A stretch of DNA of 64,000 nt from Odontesthes bonariensis (lineage: Eukaryota > Chordata > Actinopteri > Atheriniformes > Atherinopsidae), in contig NC_134515.1 in NCBI RefSeq assembly GCF_027942865.1, forward strand, positions 15,911,227-15,975,226. Direction: 5' to 3'. Position 1 is the first letter of the stretch. Each line of letters begins with the position of its first letter. The notes under the pieces were generated by a model. The model was not told the origin of the DNA. It saw nothing but the letters and a program-made list of their open reading frames with translations, and ran no database searches. This document shows, piece by piece, positions 50,401-61,630 of this stretch. A program made the position numbers and the translations under genes.

Positions 50401-53400
50401 AACGTCTGCTCCTCTGATGAGAGCTCACCCATGTATTGCCCTCATTTAACCAGCAGCAGAGAAGCATCACACTCTGAGTTATTGCTGCTGCGTTGGCAAT
50501 GTTGCAGTATCAGTTTGCACAAGAGAGGCCTTACATGGAGACGAGCCAATAAGAAAAGCAATTAATCTATGACAGTTTGAAGCCGTTTGCCTTGCCCATA
50601 CTAAAAGGACATGTTGGTGGATGACTTGTAAAAGTGATGTTGGGGAGGATTTAATGTTTTCTTAAAACTGAAAAGGTATCGCATTGAATCTTTACCTAAC
50701 ACACAAGATGGAAAGAATAACTGTGGAATTACTTATACATTTCTGATATACAGCAGATCTTTTTTACAGAAGAAACTCACCTAAGGTCCCAGAAACTATG
50801 TCAATTTTGTGCATGATGTTGTCCCTCTCGCCCACTCCGGCTCCATGGGCTCCGTACAGGCCCACAGCGTGAACTTCATCGACAAACGTGAGTGCTCCAT
50901 AACGATGGGAGACATCGCACAGCTCTTCTAGAGGACATATGGCACCTGACGCCCCCACAGAAGAAGATGATATAATTAGGACTGTGTATGGGTGAACAGT
51001 AGGTTAAGGCTGAAAATGTCATCACTGGGTAGGATTGCATATGCCAAAAAAAGGATGAGGAGAATTATTTCACACCCAAAAAGTATGAAGCATTTTTATC
51101 AAAATGACATTTTAGGATTATATTGTCAGAAAATATAATCACAGTCATCCATTCAGTTTACCTCAATTTGGACTTCGTGGAGCTGGGACTGAAAAATGGA
51201 GCTGAGGTGTACAAAATAACCCCTCCCTCTTGAGGCAGTGATAAATGACAGAATAACTGTGGATTATGGAAATATAAACAGTCCAAATCTGCATTTAACT
51301 TTATCATCTATGAATATGAAAGTATGATGATGATGATTGATTGCTGGACTGGTAACCCCCACATCCTCAGTATAAAGTAAATTGAGATTATTACACATTG
51401 ACAGGGTGGTAAATATATTTTTTCCAATTGTATCCGATATGATTTTGCCATTGAAAAGCATCATTTTTAAAAGTTTTTCAGAAAAAGAAAAAGGGAAATG
51501 CATCATGATATTAATTGAAAAAAAGAAATATCTGTTCCCAGTTGATTTTTCCTTATGGATTTTGCACAATTCCCAATGGAAACTTTTATACTCCGCTTCA
51601 CGCTGGTATTAAGTTGCCTGTTGGCTTCACATTTTGTCGTGCAACCAAGAAAACTTTTTTTCTTTTGAATAATAGAAAAAACTGAACACATTGAAACTCA
51701 AATAGGAAAGATGTAAAGAAAAAAGTATAACCACAGCACAATGTTTCAAACTTTAGATTCTTCAAAAGTAGCCCCTTTTACCTCGAAACGGGGTTTTTGA
51801 ATTGACAGGTGAGCTGTGACAAAAATGAATTGGTGAAAATGAATTCTTTCATAATGTGTTTGCCACCGTTCATTTTCCTGTGCTCTGGTTGTGTTTGCAC
51901 ACAGCAAATAGATAGCAGCATGGACAGCTCAACTAAGCAAAGAGAAACAATAGTCCATGATGAAGAACTTGATATGGAGGAAAAGTCAGAAGACTTTTAA
52001 AGTTTCCTCAAACATGCTCTTCACACTCTTTGATGAACAGGCTCTCACGAGAAACCGTTCTTCGAATGTCAGAATGAAGACTTCCTTTTGCTGCAGAGAA
52101 TAATTTCATCACGGTTACCAGCCTCATAAATAACTAATCAGCAGATAGAGCCCACCTCAACGCTTCTCGGAATTCAACTCAGGCAAATCTCCACAACAAA
52201 TATCGGATCGACGCTTTCGAGCCTTGATGGCCGAAGAAATCAAGTGAAACCACAACTGAGGGAGAGTGATAGGGACTTTAACCAGTGATGGTTACAGCAT
52301 TCATGATTCAAAATCCCAACTTTGCACACGTGCATACATTGATGTTTCCTGCCATTGTAGCCCACAATGGTCTACTATATGAAAATGGTCAACTATGTGA
52401 AAACTACCTATTGGTGATTCTGTATCATCCCCAGGAGTGGATCCTAATCCTTTAATTGGATTAGGCAGGTATAAAAAAATGGTTGGATGAGTGGAAGTTG
52501 CTGGATTTGTTTGTGTCATACAGCAAAACAAAATCCTCGGCTATTGTCTTCGAAAGCATACATTAAGTGCCCTTGGGCCATTTTAACAGTTATTGTAGCC
52601 AAAAGGCTTTTATTTCAAACTCCCAAAGTCACCATTGTAAGCATTACAAAAGTATTTTATTGATATTCAACTTCCACTACAACCGTAACACTCGGGAATA
52701 CTTTGCAGTAAAAGTAGCCATTCCTTCAACCGTCTCTAATGAAAGGTAAGGGCCAGAAACCTCAGGGAATGGACGAATAAATCTGGAATTTATGCCGAAT
52801 TTATGCTTAAGCAACAATATCTTTGTGAGATGCAGAGAGTGAACGGATGTGTCTGCACATTTGGCTTTAACAGCTTTCTTTCCAAAAGTAGCCAACATAT
52901 GCCAACAGATAAGTATATCCGTTCCACTGAACATTTTACTCAGTGCAGGTCAAACATTCAAGATAATATTAATCCAGGTGCTTTTTTTTTTTTCTATTAA
53001 AGTGCTCACCGTCCATGGAGTGCACTGTCTCGAATGCCACTATTTTCGGTGTCTTGGGGTCAGAGCGTTGGAGCAGTTCCTCCAGGTGTTGACTGTCATT
53101 GTGGCGGAAGATGAAGCGTTTGGCTCCACTGTTCCTGATGCCCTGAATCATGGATGCATGGTTCCCTGCATCGGAGTAGATCTCACACCCTGCATGACAC
53201 AGTTAACACACCATGAAATGAGGGGAAAGGAGTTTCATCGATCAACCTGATGAAACCATCCACCTTTTCTATGATGCATATATGAGAAATTAATCTGAGA
53301 AATGGCAAGTCAAATGAATTTCTGAAACATCTACCAGTGTAACTGTTGAAAACTAACTTTCAACTTTCCCCTGAAACTATGGATATGTCTTCGACACAAG

Positions 53401-54751
53401 TGTTTACCTGGAAGCATCTTAGCCAGAGTGAAAAGGGTTGAATCGTTTGCCACAAAGCAGGAGGAGAACACCAAAGAAGCGTCTTTGTGGTGTAGCTGGG
53501 CAAGCTCCTTCTCCAGAGACACATGGAAGTTACTGGTGCCAGAGATGTTCCTTGTCCCACCGGATCCTGCACCATACCTCTCCAGGGCATCTCTGAAGGC
53601 AACCACAACATATGTACACATGAGCGCACAACATCTGGCCCAGATAATCCAGGCCATCACATCCCTATCGAATCCTTTTTACCGAGTCAAGTGTTCTTGC
53701 AAAATCTGTGGTTCCGTCAGCAAACTTTTTCCACAAGCTCTGATATTCCACCAGTGCGATAGACTTATGACACAAAATCTCCACTTTGTCTTCATGATGT
53801 AAAAACATTATCAACACAATTTTGATAAAAAGCATTTAGACTGTCTTACTTGATAGCACCGAGGACCCTTGGGTGCCGACTCATTCCCAAATAGTCATTG
53901 CTGCACCACACAGACACCTGGGAGCCCTCTCGCCCAGTAACTGAGTAATCCTGAGCAAAAGGGAAAGACACAGCACTCCTGTTCACCGTCTTGAAGACTC
54001 TGTATGTGTGGTCCTTCTTTTTCTCAGCAATCTTCTCAGTGAAGAAGTGATCGTAGTCATAGCTGGGGCCAACTGAAACACAGATGGTTTGGACTTGAAC
54101 TCAGTGATGGCAGTCAAGAAACAGGTATTTGCCATCGTAAATCGGTGGTATTGGAGGCCTCCTGTCCTTTTAGCTGGAAAGCTTACCCATGTTGTCTTTG
54201 AGGAGGTGGGTGACAGAGTTGTTTTGAGATGCTGTTGGAAACACAGAATCTTTTAATTCTTTGAACAAAGATGTCATCAAACCTAGAAAAGACAAGAGTA
54301 GCTCTGTAAGTGAGAATCACGGCTTTTTTTCCGTTCCTTTGATGCTCATGAATTGTGCCTCAGTTAAGCTTAAAATTCTGTTTGTTTTTCTCTGTCTGTT
54401 ATTAACTTCATTGTTCATACCATCTTGGACATCCTCCTGTACTTCAGGGCTGGCTTGGACCATTCCAATCTGAGAGGTGACGAAAGGGCAGCCCTTTGAT
54501 ACAGACACAGCCACCTGAGTGGCAGTCTGAGCAAACAGCCTCCTTTGGTCCACTATTGGAAGTTTGCTGCTCCTGGGTTTGGGGATCGAGCTGCTCAGCT
54601 TGGCCTCCAGAGAGTCTGGGCCGCTCACAGTGATTTGACGCGCAATGATGGGACATTGGTCTGCCAGAGAGAGTAAGAAGACTCCTGTTCTCCTTAAAGC
54701 TGGCTTGGGAGCGGACTTCAGGAAAGGGCAGTGATGAAGGAAGGCAGCCAT
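47404..54751 (-). CDS. alas2: 5-aminolevulinate synthase, erythroid (ALAS2)
   Basis: Nine coding exons on the minus strand: 54751-54421, 54282-54187, 54072-53850, 53592-53408, 53189-53010, 50945-50781, 49213-48945, 48063-47901, 47567-47404. They give 1,776 nt, 591 aa, with all phases consistent (human 587 aa). The enzyme condenses glycine with succinyl-CoA in the mitochondrial matrix, the first step of haem synthesis. The basic N-terminus is a mitochondrial presequence containing three Cys-Pro haem regulatory motifs (C8-P9, C33-P34, C88-P89). The catalytic core shows [26 protein letters not shown] (PLP-ring aspartate) and [14 protein letters not shown], with the PLP lysine at about residue 395. 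The C-terminus [19 protein letters not shown] is ALAS2-like rather than ALAS1-like. A non-coding exon 1 with an iron-responsive element lies at about 55773-55840. Confidence 0.97.
48755..48932 (+). repeat. Teleost interspersed repeat abutting an alas2 splice donor
   Basis: Contains TTAGCTATAATGTTATATCC, then CGTAAGTCGCTTTGGATAAA, a tail found throughout fish genomes. In the alas2 (minus) sense it starts about 12 nt inside the intron after the donor of exon 49213-48945. Confidence 0.75.
49921..49941. repeat. (TA)n microsatellite
   Basis: AT dinucleotide run in an alas2 intron. Confidence 0.9.
52443..52465. repeat. Perfect 8-bp inverted repeat (CCTAATCC / GGATTAGG)
   Basis: CCTAATCC at 52443-52450 and GGATTAGG at 52458-52465, separated by 7 bp, in the long alas2 intron between exons 53189-53010 and 50945-50781. 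Each arm contains TAATCC, the core bound by OTX/PITX/CRX-type homeodomains. Confidence 0.6.
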
Positions 54752-55542
54752 TGCCCTGAAGCTGTTCTTACTCTGAGTGAAGACAGGAAACAGGGAAAGC
54801 CTGTTTAATCTGTTTTTGCAATTTATTTTTCAAAGTCTAGACATTGAAGTTCATTGTTGGCTATTTAAAAGACTCTAATAGGTTGCTTTTTTACTTGAGA
54901 GACATTTTCATTGACATTAAAGACAAACTAAGTTATCATCCCAAATCAAGATGACAGGAAAATATCTTAAGGAGAAGTGTAATGGCTCAGTTTAGCTACA
55001 GAGAGTAGTACTGCCTCTTTAAGGGTGTGGCATGTAGCTTCTGCTTATCTCCACTCTGCAGGCGCTCAAGAGCTGCTCTGACACACATAACCAGCTGATT
55101 ACAGCAGAGGCCATCAATTAATCACTGATAAGACCCAGCAGGGATGCACCGAATTCACTCTCTTATTTCCCTGCCCTAAAAACTTTGACTTGACTATGAG
55201 GGAGGAAAACTGAACTTTCTGATGCATTAACCTGCAAATTCATGATCCACCTGGGACAAAATAATAATTGATCTGGATTAGATTTACAGCGTGGTTTAGT
55301 TTACACTCAGGCTGGTTGTCACTATCTACTGTGGTCAGCTGATAAAGCAGTTCTGGGGATCTGTGGCTTTTTCTTGTGGTTGGATGTTATCTTTACTTGT
55401 GCTTGGAATATCAAGCTCCAAAACCATTTAAACAACCGCAAGTGGGTCCAATATTTGTTTTAAATGCTTATCCGGTTGTTGATTACATAACTAATGATGG
55501 CAGGCCACAAAACAAAAACAATAAGGGTGTTTGTCATTTATA

Positions 55543-55570
55543 CATATATATATATATATTTATATATAAA
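55543..55570. repeat. (TA)n microsatellite
   Basis: TA-rich run in the first alas2 intron. Confidence 0.9.
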
Positions 55571-55774
55571 CTGAGTATCTACACCTTATATTTCCTTTCA
55601 CTGAATGTCGGCAAAGAAAAAATACATTAGGAAACAAAATCAACACTGTACGCATTAATAATTTAAACTAAAACAGTACAATAGCCAATAAAGCCTAAAT
55701 TATATAAATGAATGCGGTAGTTATTCAAATGATGGCAATAACACCATAATTATGATTAAAAGTGAGGCTCACCT

Positions 55775-55797
55775 GTTGACCTGCACTGAGGACGAAC
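55775..55797 (-). promoter_or_regulatory. Iron-responsive element in alas2 5' UTR
   Basis: On the minus strand the six-base loop CAGTGC is flanked by upper-stem arms GTCCT and AGGTC, an unpaired C, and a lower stem GTT/AAC. This is nearly identical to the mammalian ALAS2 IRE as I remember it. Iron-regulatory proteins bind such hairpins near the cap and block translation when iron is low, coupling haem synthesis to iron. The exon ends two bases after the element (CAACAG|GTGAGC; exon edge 55773). The acceptor CTTCAG|GGCAATG at 54755 joins it to the start-codon exon. Confidence 0.93.
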
Positions 55798-55834
55798 TTC
55801 AGAACAGCGAATAGGCAGTTGGTAAGTGAGTGTC

Positions 55835-55990
55835 AAAACTTATTGGTCAGAGGTAGAAGAGCATTATATCATCATATCTGTTTCCACCCTGTGACGTGAA
55901 GTGACGTGTGGATCTAAACTTGGAGGCCACGAAGGGAGTTGTTTTGCGTGTGTGTGGGAGGTGCAAAGATGCTGATAGGGTTCCATTAAA
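55835..55990 (-). promoter_or_regulatory. Inferred alas2 core promoter
   Basis: The minus strand reads CAGATATGATGATATAATGC across 55880-55861, offering a GATA-containing TATA-like element (GATATAAT, 55870-55863) about 65-95 nt before the IRE. A CACC-box-like GGGTGG lies just upstream (CCACCC on the plus strand near 55884). Human ALAS2 is known to use a GATA-type non-canonical TATA element. If transcription starts about 30 nt downstream, the IRE would be within roughly 40-60 nt of the cap. Inferred, not proven. Confidence 0.4.
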
Positions 55991-57700
55991 GCCGCGAGAC
56001 ACTCGGCACCAGCCTCACTTCAGTCTGAGCTAAAATGATGCCGAAATAATGGTGAGACATTCAATGTAAACAACGACAAGAAAAGGTCTAAATCAGACAT
56101 TTCTGTTTCTATTTTACTACACTTTACCCCTTCCTAAAATCAGCACACTTCAGATGATAATGATGTTATTGTATGATCAGTTCTCATTGGCATATTGGCA
56201 AAAAAAAAGTTCTGAACACATCACTTTTATACATTTAGAAGGGATTATCTTTAACATGAAGAAGAAATGTAATACATTCATGTGATGTCAGCCTTTAATG
56301 TGCAGGTTATTTCAGCCATACAATGTTTTTTTTGTTTTTTTTTCCTCAATGAATGTCATAATTTCATTGTAAAAAAAAACACCAGAACGATTGTACTCTT
56401 TACGGAATCTATGATGTATTTGTTCACATTTGAGAATCATTTTTGAAAACATGCTAAACTTCAAATTTTCTTTCAGACAAATTTTGCAAGAAAATGAGCT
56501 GCACTGACCAGAACCTTGTTGACAAAGCGCATACGTGTCCTCGTAAGCAAAGTAACAGGAGAATGACATTTACTGGCTCAGTATATTAGGTGAAAATTTT
56601 AAATCCAACACAGTTTCGGATAAGAAAGAACATATCATGAACTACGATACTTGTGAACTTTTTGTTTGTTTAAATGTTCTGTGACCAGAACACCACAACA
56701 GCACCAGCCCATTTTCACATAAACACATATCTTCTGCTTGTTCACATTATTGAACAAGCATCAATGCCAAATTAGTGCCACACATCTGAAGGCAACTTGT
56801 TGTAGCCAGTCAAAGGCAGAGAGAGTCAGGACATGTCTCTGCCTTTGAAGGAAAAATAAAAATAGACTTGCAGCACACTACTGAAGGTGACACATAAGAT
56901 TTGGAAGTGTGTATTTTCTTATATGAATGAAAAATAAATGGGTAACTCATATACTTGGTGCACATCAGTGCATTTGCTTGTTTGTTGCTTCACACTTGTA
57001 TACATTTGTTTGGCTGCTTTCAGATGTCATTATTCTTTGCATTTACACTCCCCTGTCTTTTGTGTCTTTTAGTGGCCAGTTCCTTCTTGTCACCTCCCAG
57101 ATTTTTATCTCGTTTATGCTGCCTTTTAAATGTATGTTTGAGGATTTGTTGGTTTCCTTTTTTTTTTTTATAGCGCTTTAAGTTTGTATTTTAAGTTAAA
57201 GTATTTTACTCGTGGTTAATCTGCCTTTACAGATTAACCAGACAAGTGTCAAGTCTAGGTTCCTATTCAAAAGAATGACTGAAAGATGACTGAAAAAAAA
57301 GGTAAATAAAATTAAGATGAATATATTTGGAAAATTGCTTAACTATTTTTGATGTGGCAAACATATTTACTATAAATATTTAGAACTGGAAAGACGCAGC
57401 AACAGAAGTTTCAGGTCAGGATTCGGGACTTTTGGAATGGGTTGGTAGTTTTGAACAACTGGAAAAACTGTAATGTACTAACACTGGAACAGACGTAACA
57501 CTGACTCAGATCTGTCCTTTAGGAATGGGGCTATTTAGACCATATATAGAACACATGACTCAATACTTTCTGATAGTGGCCCTGTCACAATATTTTCAAT
57601 CTCACCTTTATGAATGTTAAATTAGGACATCAATTGGTGTATTGAACTGCAAGTGATTGAAGTGAAGTAAAAATAAGAGCTGGGTGCCTGACAATCTGCG
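55991..57700. other. Intergenic spacer between alas2 and the NECAB gene (divergent)
   Basis: About 1.7 kb of AT-rich DNA between two divergently transcribed genes. No supportable coding sequence or known repeat is seen apart from poly(T)/poly(A) runs. Confidence 0.5.
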
Positions 57701-57801
57701 CTTGCTCTCCTTTTCTTTTTTTTCCCGCACTAACTCCCCATCACCCATGCAGCCTGTAATTAACGCTTCATTTGACAGGCTGAATTTATTCTCACCGGCA
57801 G

Positions 57802-57956
57802 ATGGTGCGATCCTTGGGCTCTGCTGTATCGCTGCTGCTGCTGCCGGCGTCGTGTGGAGGAGGAGCTGCAGCCTCTGACGTACAGGCGGCGGACAGCAGA
57901 CAGAGGGCAGCAGGCAGGGTCCAACTCATCCTGACGGAATCACACGGGGCCAGCAT

Positions 57957-57988
<32 letters not shown>

Positions 57989-58056
57989 CCACCACCATCC
58001 TCCCTGACAAGGACAACCTCTTCAGTGGCGCACAGGGGGACGGGACAGTCTTCTAA
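57802..58056 (+). other. Upstream ORF / triplet-repeat-rich 5' UTR of the NECAB gene
   Basis: A GC-rich block directly upstream of the NECAB start codon. It contains an 84-codon frame that ends 48 nt before the main ATG. Within it are a (CTG) run near 57831-57845, a (TCA) run near 57953-57967, a (CAG) run near 57966-57987 and an ACC run. The peptide is low complexity (Ser/Ile/Thr runs) and resembles no known protein, so I treat it as leader sequence rather than a gene. Confidence 0.45.
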
Positions 58057-58104
58057 AGAAATACAAATCAAAGAAGACATTAAAATCTCATCGATAGCTG
58101 CAAG

Positions 58105-61100
58105 ATGCTGGCCTGTACGGAGCTGATCACCATGTGTCTCCAGTCTGCCAAGCACGAACACTTGAGAAAGCAGCAGGAGCTTGACCACAACCAGAATCAA
58201 GGCATCGCTTTGTTCCAGGATGTAAGTACACACTGTGGTGTCATAGCCACGAAATACAGCGTTTTTCTCATTTAAAAAAAAGTCGTCTTTCTGAATATTT
58301 TTGTTCATCTTGTGCCTGTTCGTATCAACATTTAGACACGCTCGTTTCGTGTCGTTTAACCGCACAGTACGAGTGACACACTGTCCTTCACTTTTCTCTT
58401 TATGAATGGTTGATATTGACTTAAAACACCCGGCCCATTGAAGTGTTCGACGTGAAACAGCACTATTACGCAAGAGAGGTGAATGCATGTCTATGAATGC
58501 GCCAAGAACAAAACAGATGGTCCAGTACAGTGCATCTGACATGCAGATGAATGAACCTGTAAAGGATGAAAATGTAGTTATTTTTGCATATTACAACACA
58601 GGACATCAAAACGGTTGAACACAAGGAAACATGCACGGAGTCCCTATACAAAACCAAATACAGGGATTTTCTCTCTTGTGATTGAGCAGCCTCCCTTTTA
58701 TACAGCCCCAACAGAGCAACAAATATAGAAGCATTCTGAATTATTCAGTCTGAATACTAAAGGATATCACCATTACAGAAATGTTCTTCAACACAGCTGC
58801 CTGCTCTGCTTCTTTTTGCCATATAATTAAGGTTATCCCCTCTTAAAAAGGCATACAATACCAATGCAAACATGTTGTATTATATTTCAGTGTTTGGGGC
58901 CATAGGTTTTTTTTTTTTTTTACGATGCACCATTAAGAAGACGGTATTTGCAGCATTATTTCCTAGCTTTACACTCCCTGAAAGCTGGCTGTAAATTTAA
59001 TTCAGTTTCCCCAAGGCAGAACATTGGCCAGCAAATGGGAAATCAAACTGCGGTTTCCAGTTTAAATGCATTTAGCTTCTACTCTCTCCAGCCCAACACT
59101 GCATAACCTCCAACATTGCATCTATTCACTGAACCTATTACAGTGGCTAATGGATGGTCATTTTTTTCTGTAACAGAGGCATAAATTGAGCGTGAGCTCA
59201 CTGGAAGGCAGCTTATCCGACTTAACAGTCATGATCTGTTTACATCCTCAGTTCACAATGGATTGTCATTGATCTGCACTGAATAGCTTCCCAATAGTAA
59301 ATCATGGTCACACTTGTATTTGTAGTACATTCAGGGGGAAATTACATTGATTTGTGCTTTTTCTCCTTCTGCTAGCATGCTGGAGAAAGCTTTTGTGTTT
59401 TTTTCCTCCATCTTTGTAAAAAAAAAACCCAAAAAAAACAAACGGTTGCTCCATTGCTCGGTTTAACCAACTGACAACTCTACAAATCCTCTCCGTTCCC
59501 GAGAAATCTTAAAAATAATTATAATTTCCCTGAGCATTGTTCATTCATACCGAGATGAGACAACTGAAATGCTTCTGTTTGACTCCTGTGCCGTTTAGGG
59601 TTCACAGATAGATGACAGGGACTCAAATATATATATATTTTTAAAAATGCAACCAAGCATCAACCATATAGCTGATGCAAATTCTTAAAAACTTTACCTC
59701 AGCTCGATTGAATGTCAAGTTCTGCATAAACTCCACCAACCTCCCACCCACATTTCAGCTCAAAGGGGAAAAAAGGACTGGAAATTCTCCTTGGGTTTCA
59801 CTATAGTCTGTGCTTATTGCTCCCAAGCTCCCTGCTGGCTTCTGAGAGCTGTCTAAGACAGGATTCTTTTTCAGAGCCTCTGCTGTTCAGGGAGATTTGA
59901 CAGTGATAGCGCTGCCAACCTGCCACCAAATGTCATTATGCCAGCTTGTCAGTTTACAGATGGCTCCGACCAGCAGCGGCTCCTCTGGAAGGTTTAGTCC
60001 AAGTCTGTCACAACAACAGATTTTCACTACATGATTATGCTCCTAAAACAATAATTATAATTATTTCATTATTTATATGTGCAGAACATATGTAAATAAG
60101 AAGGATTTAAAAAAAATTAAATGTGTTTTTCTGCAGTTGTCAGAAAAAGTTATGGAAAATAATGATAGTGATAGTGATGATAGTGAAAAGACAGCCATAT
60201 TAACTGATAAAGATAAGATCACCTCATTGTAATTTAGTTCAAAACAGAATTACTTACGTGTCGTCATAGGTGTATTAACATGATTATGATATTTGATTTC
60301 TATTCATCATGATGATCATCAGAACCGATGTGTTGCGTCGCCCCTTTATTATTCTATTCATTATAAATCTTTTATTCTTTTTATCCATCATGACGCTTTG
60401 ATTCTGCTGACACAAATAATAGTTTTAATATTATAACTTTCCTGTGGTTTGATGACAAAACCAGCGATAAAAAAAAAAGCATGAATAACTACTTAAAGTT
60501 CATTTATTTCTCAAACATTTCCATGAAAGGTTTTCTGTTTGAGTCAGACTTTTCTAAAACATTGTTAGAACTGATTTTATTCCCAGTGACACTGAAATGT
60601 TTTTACAGGTGTATTAGCTGGCTGCAAAACATCTATGACAAAATAAAGCTATATTTGAATGACTAAGGACATTTAAGAACCGCATTCTCGTGAATCTTGC
60701 ACGCATAAAGTGACATAGCTATGTTGTTCCACAGTGCAAAAAAAACGGTGGTGTGACAACAAAGGCTCAAAAATTGTACATCGACTTTCTTACTTATTTC
60801 CCTATATAGGTCAGATGATACACACACATATACACGATCGGACCATGAAATACACTGCAGTCTTTGTATTCTACGCATGGGTTCAGTACAGTTGGTCTTT
60901 TATACGTGAGGTTTAGAGGAGGGATGCCGTTTACAAAGTGGATGCAAGCAGAGCGTATCGAGACCTTCACACTCCAATGTGTTTGAAATGTGACAGCTTT
61001 CACAGACTTCCCTGCACCAGTCTGACAATGTAATTTATCAATCATCCACTGGTCTCTACTGGTTCATCGAGTGATGGATGCCACAAGCTGATATCTTCAC

Positions 61101-61630
61101 ACAGCTTTGGTGCCTTGAGATATGCGGAATGATTTTTATTACCATCTTCACACTTCATTAATTAAATGAACATAAATGAGAGTCACTTTATGTTGGCCAG
61201 GTTATTCACAGCACGGGAAATATTCTAAAGCAGCGTGATCATTCTTTGTGTCCTGGGAAACACAAAATATAAAAGCCATCAGTTCGAAGCACCTCTAGGG
61301 CGCACACAAATGTCGGCCTTTCATTTGCCGAGATGTCTTGTGTCACTTTTATTAGTGAGACGAGGAAATTACAGCTCCTCTTAAATAGCTCTTCTGTGCA
61401 CAGAGAAAAAGAAATATGCCAAAATATGCCTTACAGGTGAATCGTCTGTCTACTTGGTATGCATCATCGTTTTTCTGATGAACAAAATTTGTATGCCTGT
61501 TTGTGCTGCGCCTGAATTGTTCAGATAAATTTAGGTTCACTCAAGATGTTTTGTCATTTGTGCAAACCTAAAAAAATAAATGGGGGTTGTTTGTTTTTAT
61601 TACAGATTTTCCGCCGGGCAGATAAAAATG
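58105..61630 (+). CDS. necab3: NECAB-family EF-hand calcium-binding protein, most like NECAB3 (5' part, 2 exons)
   Basis: Coding exon 1 is 58105-58221 (39 codons, starting MLACTELITMCLQ and ending IALFQD, donor GAT|GTAAGT). Coding exon 2 is 61606-61630 (ATT TTC CGC CGG GCA GAT AAA AAT G, donor GTGAGT). Joined, they read ALFQDIFRRADKN, the entry into the N-terminal EF-hand of NECAB proteins (FRRADKNDDGKLS in the family). The start (ACxxLxTxCL) and LFQD resemble NECAB3 more than NECAB1 or NECAB2, from memory. NECABs are cytosolic, neuron-enriched calcium binders with a C-terminal ABM domain, which would lie beyond the window. The call rests on 47 residues, so family is firmer than paralogue. 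Confidence 0.72.
58222..61605 (+). other. NECAB gene intron 1
   Basis: About 3.4 kb, bounded by consensus GTAAGT and TTTTTATTACAG sites. AT-rich; no gene or clear mobile element seen. Confidence 0.7.

Noticed and set aside
57940-58542. 200-codon minus-strand frame across the NECAB first exon.
   Set aside because: Contains poly-Ala/poly-Asp from the triplet repeats and runs antisense across a clear sense exon and its donor.
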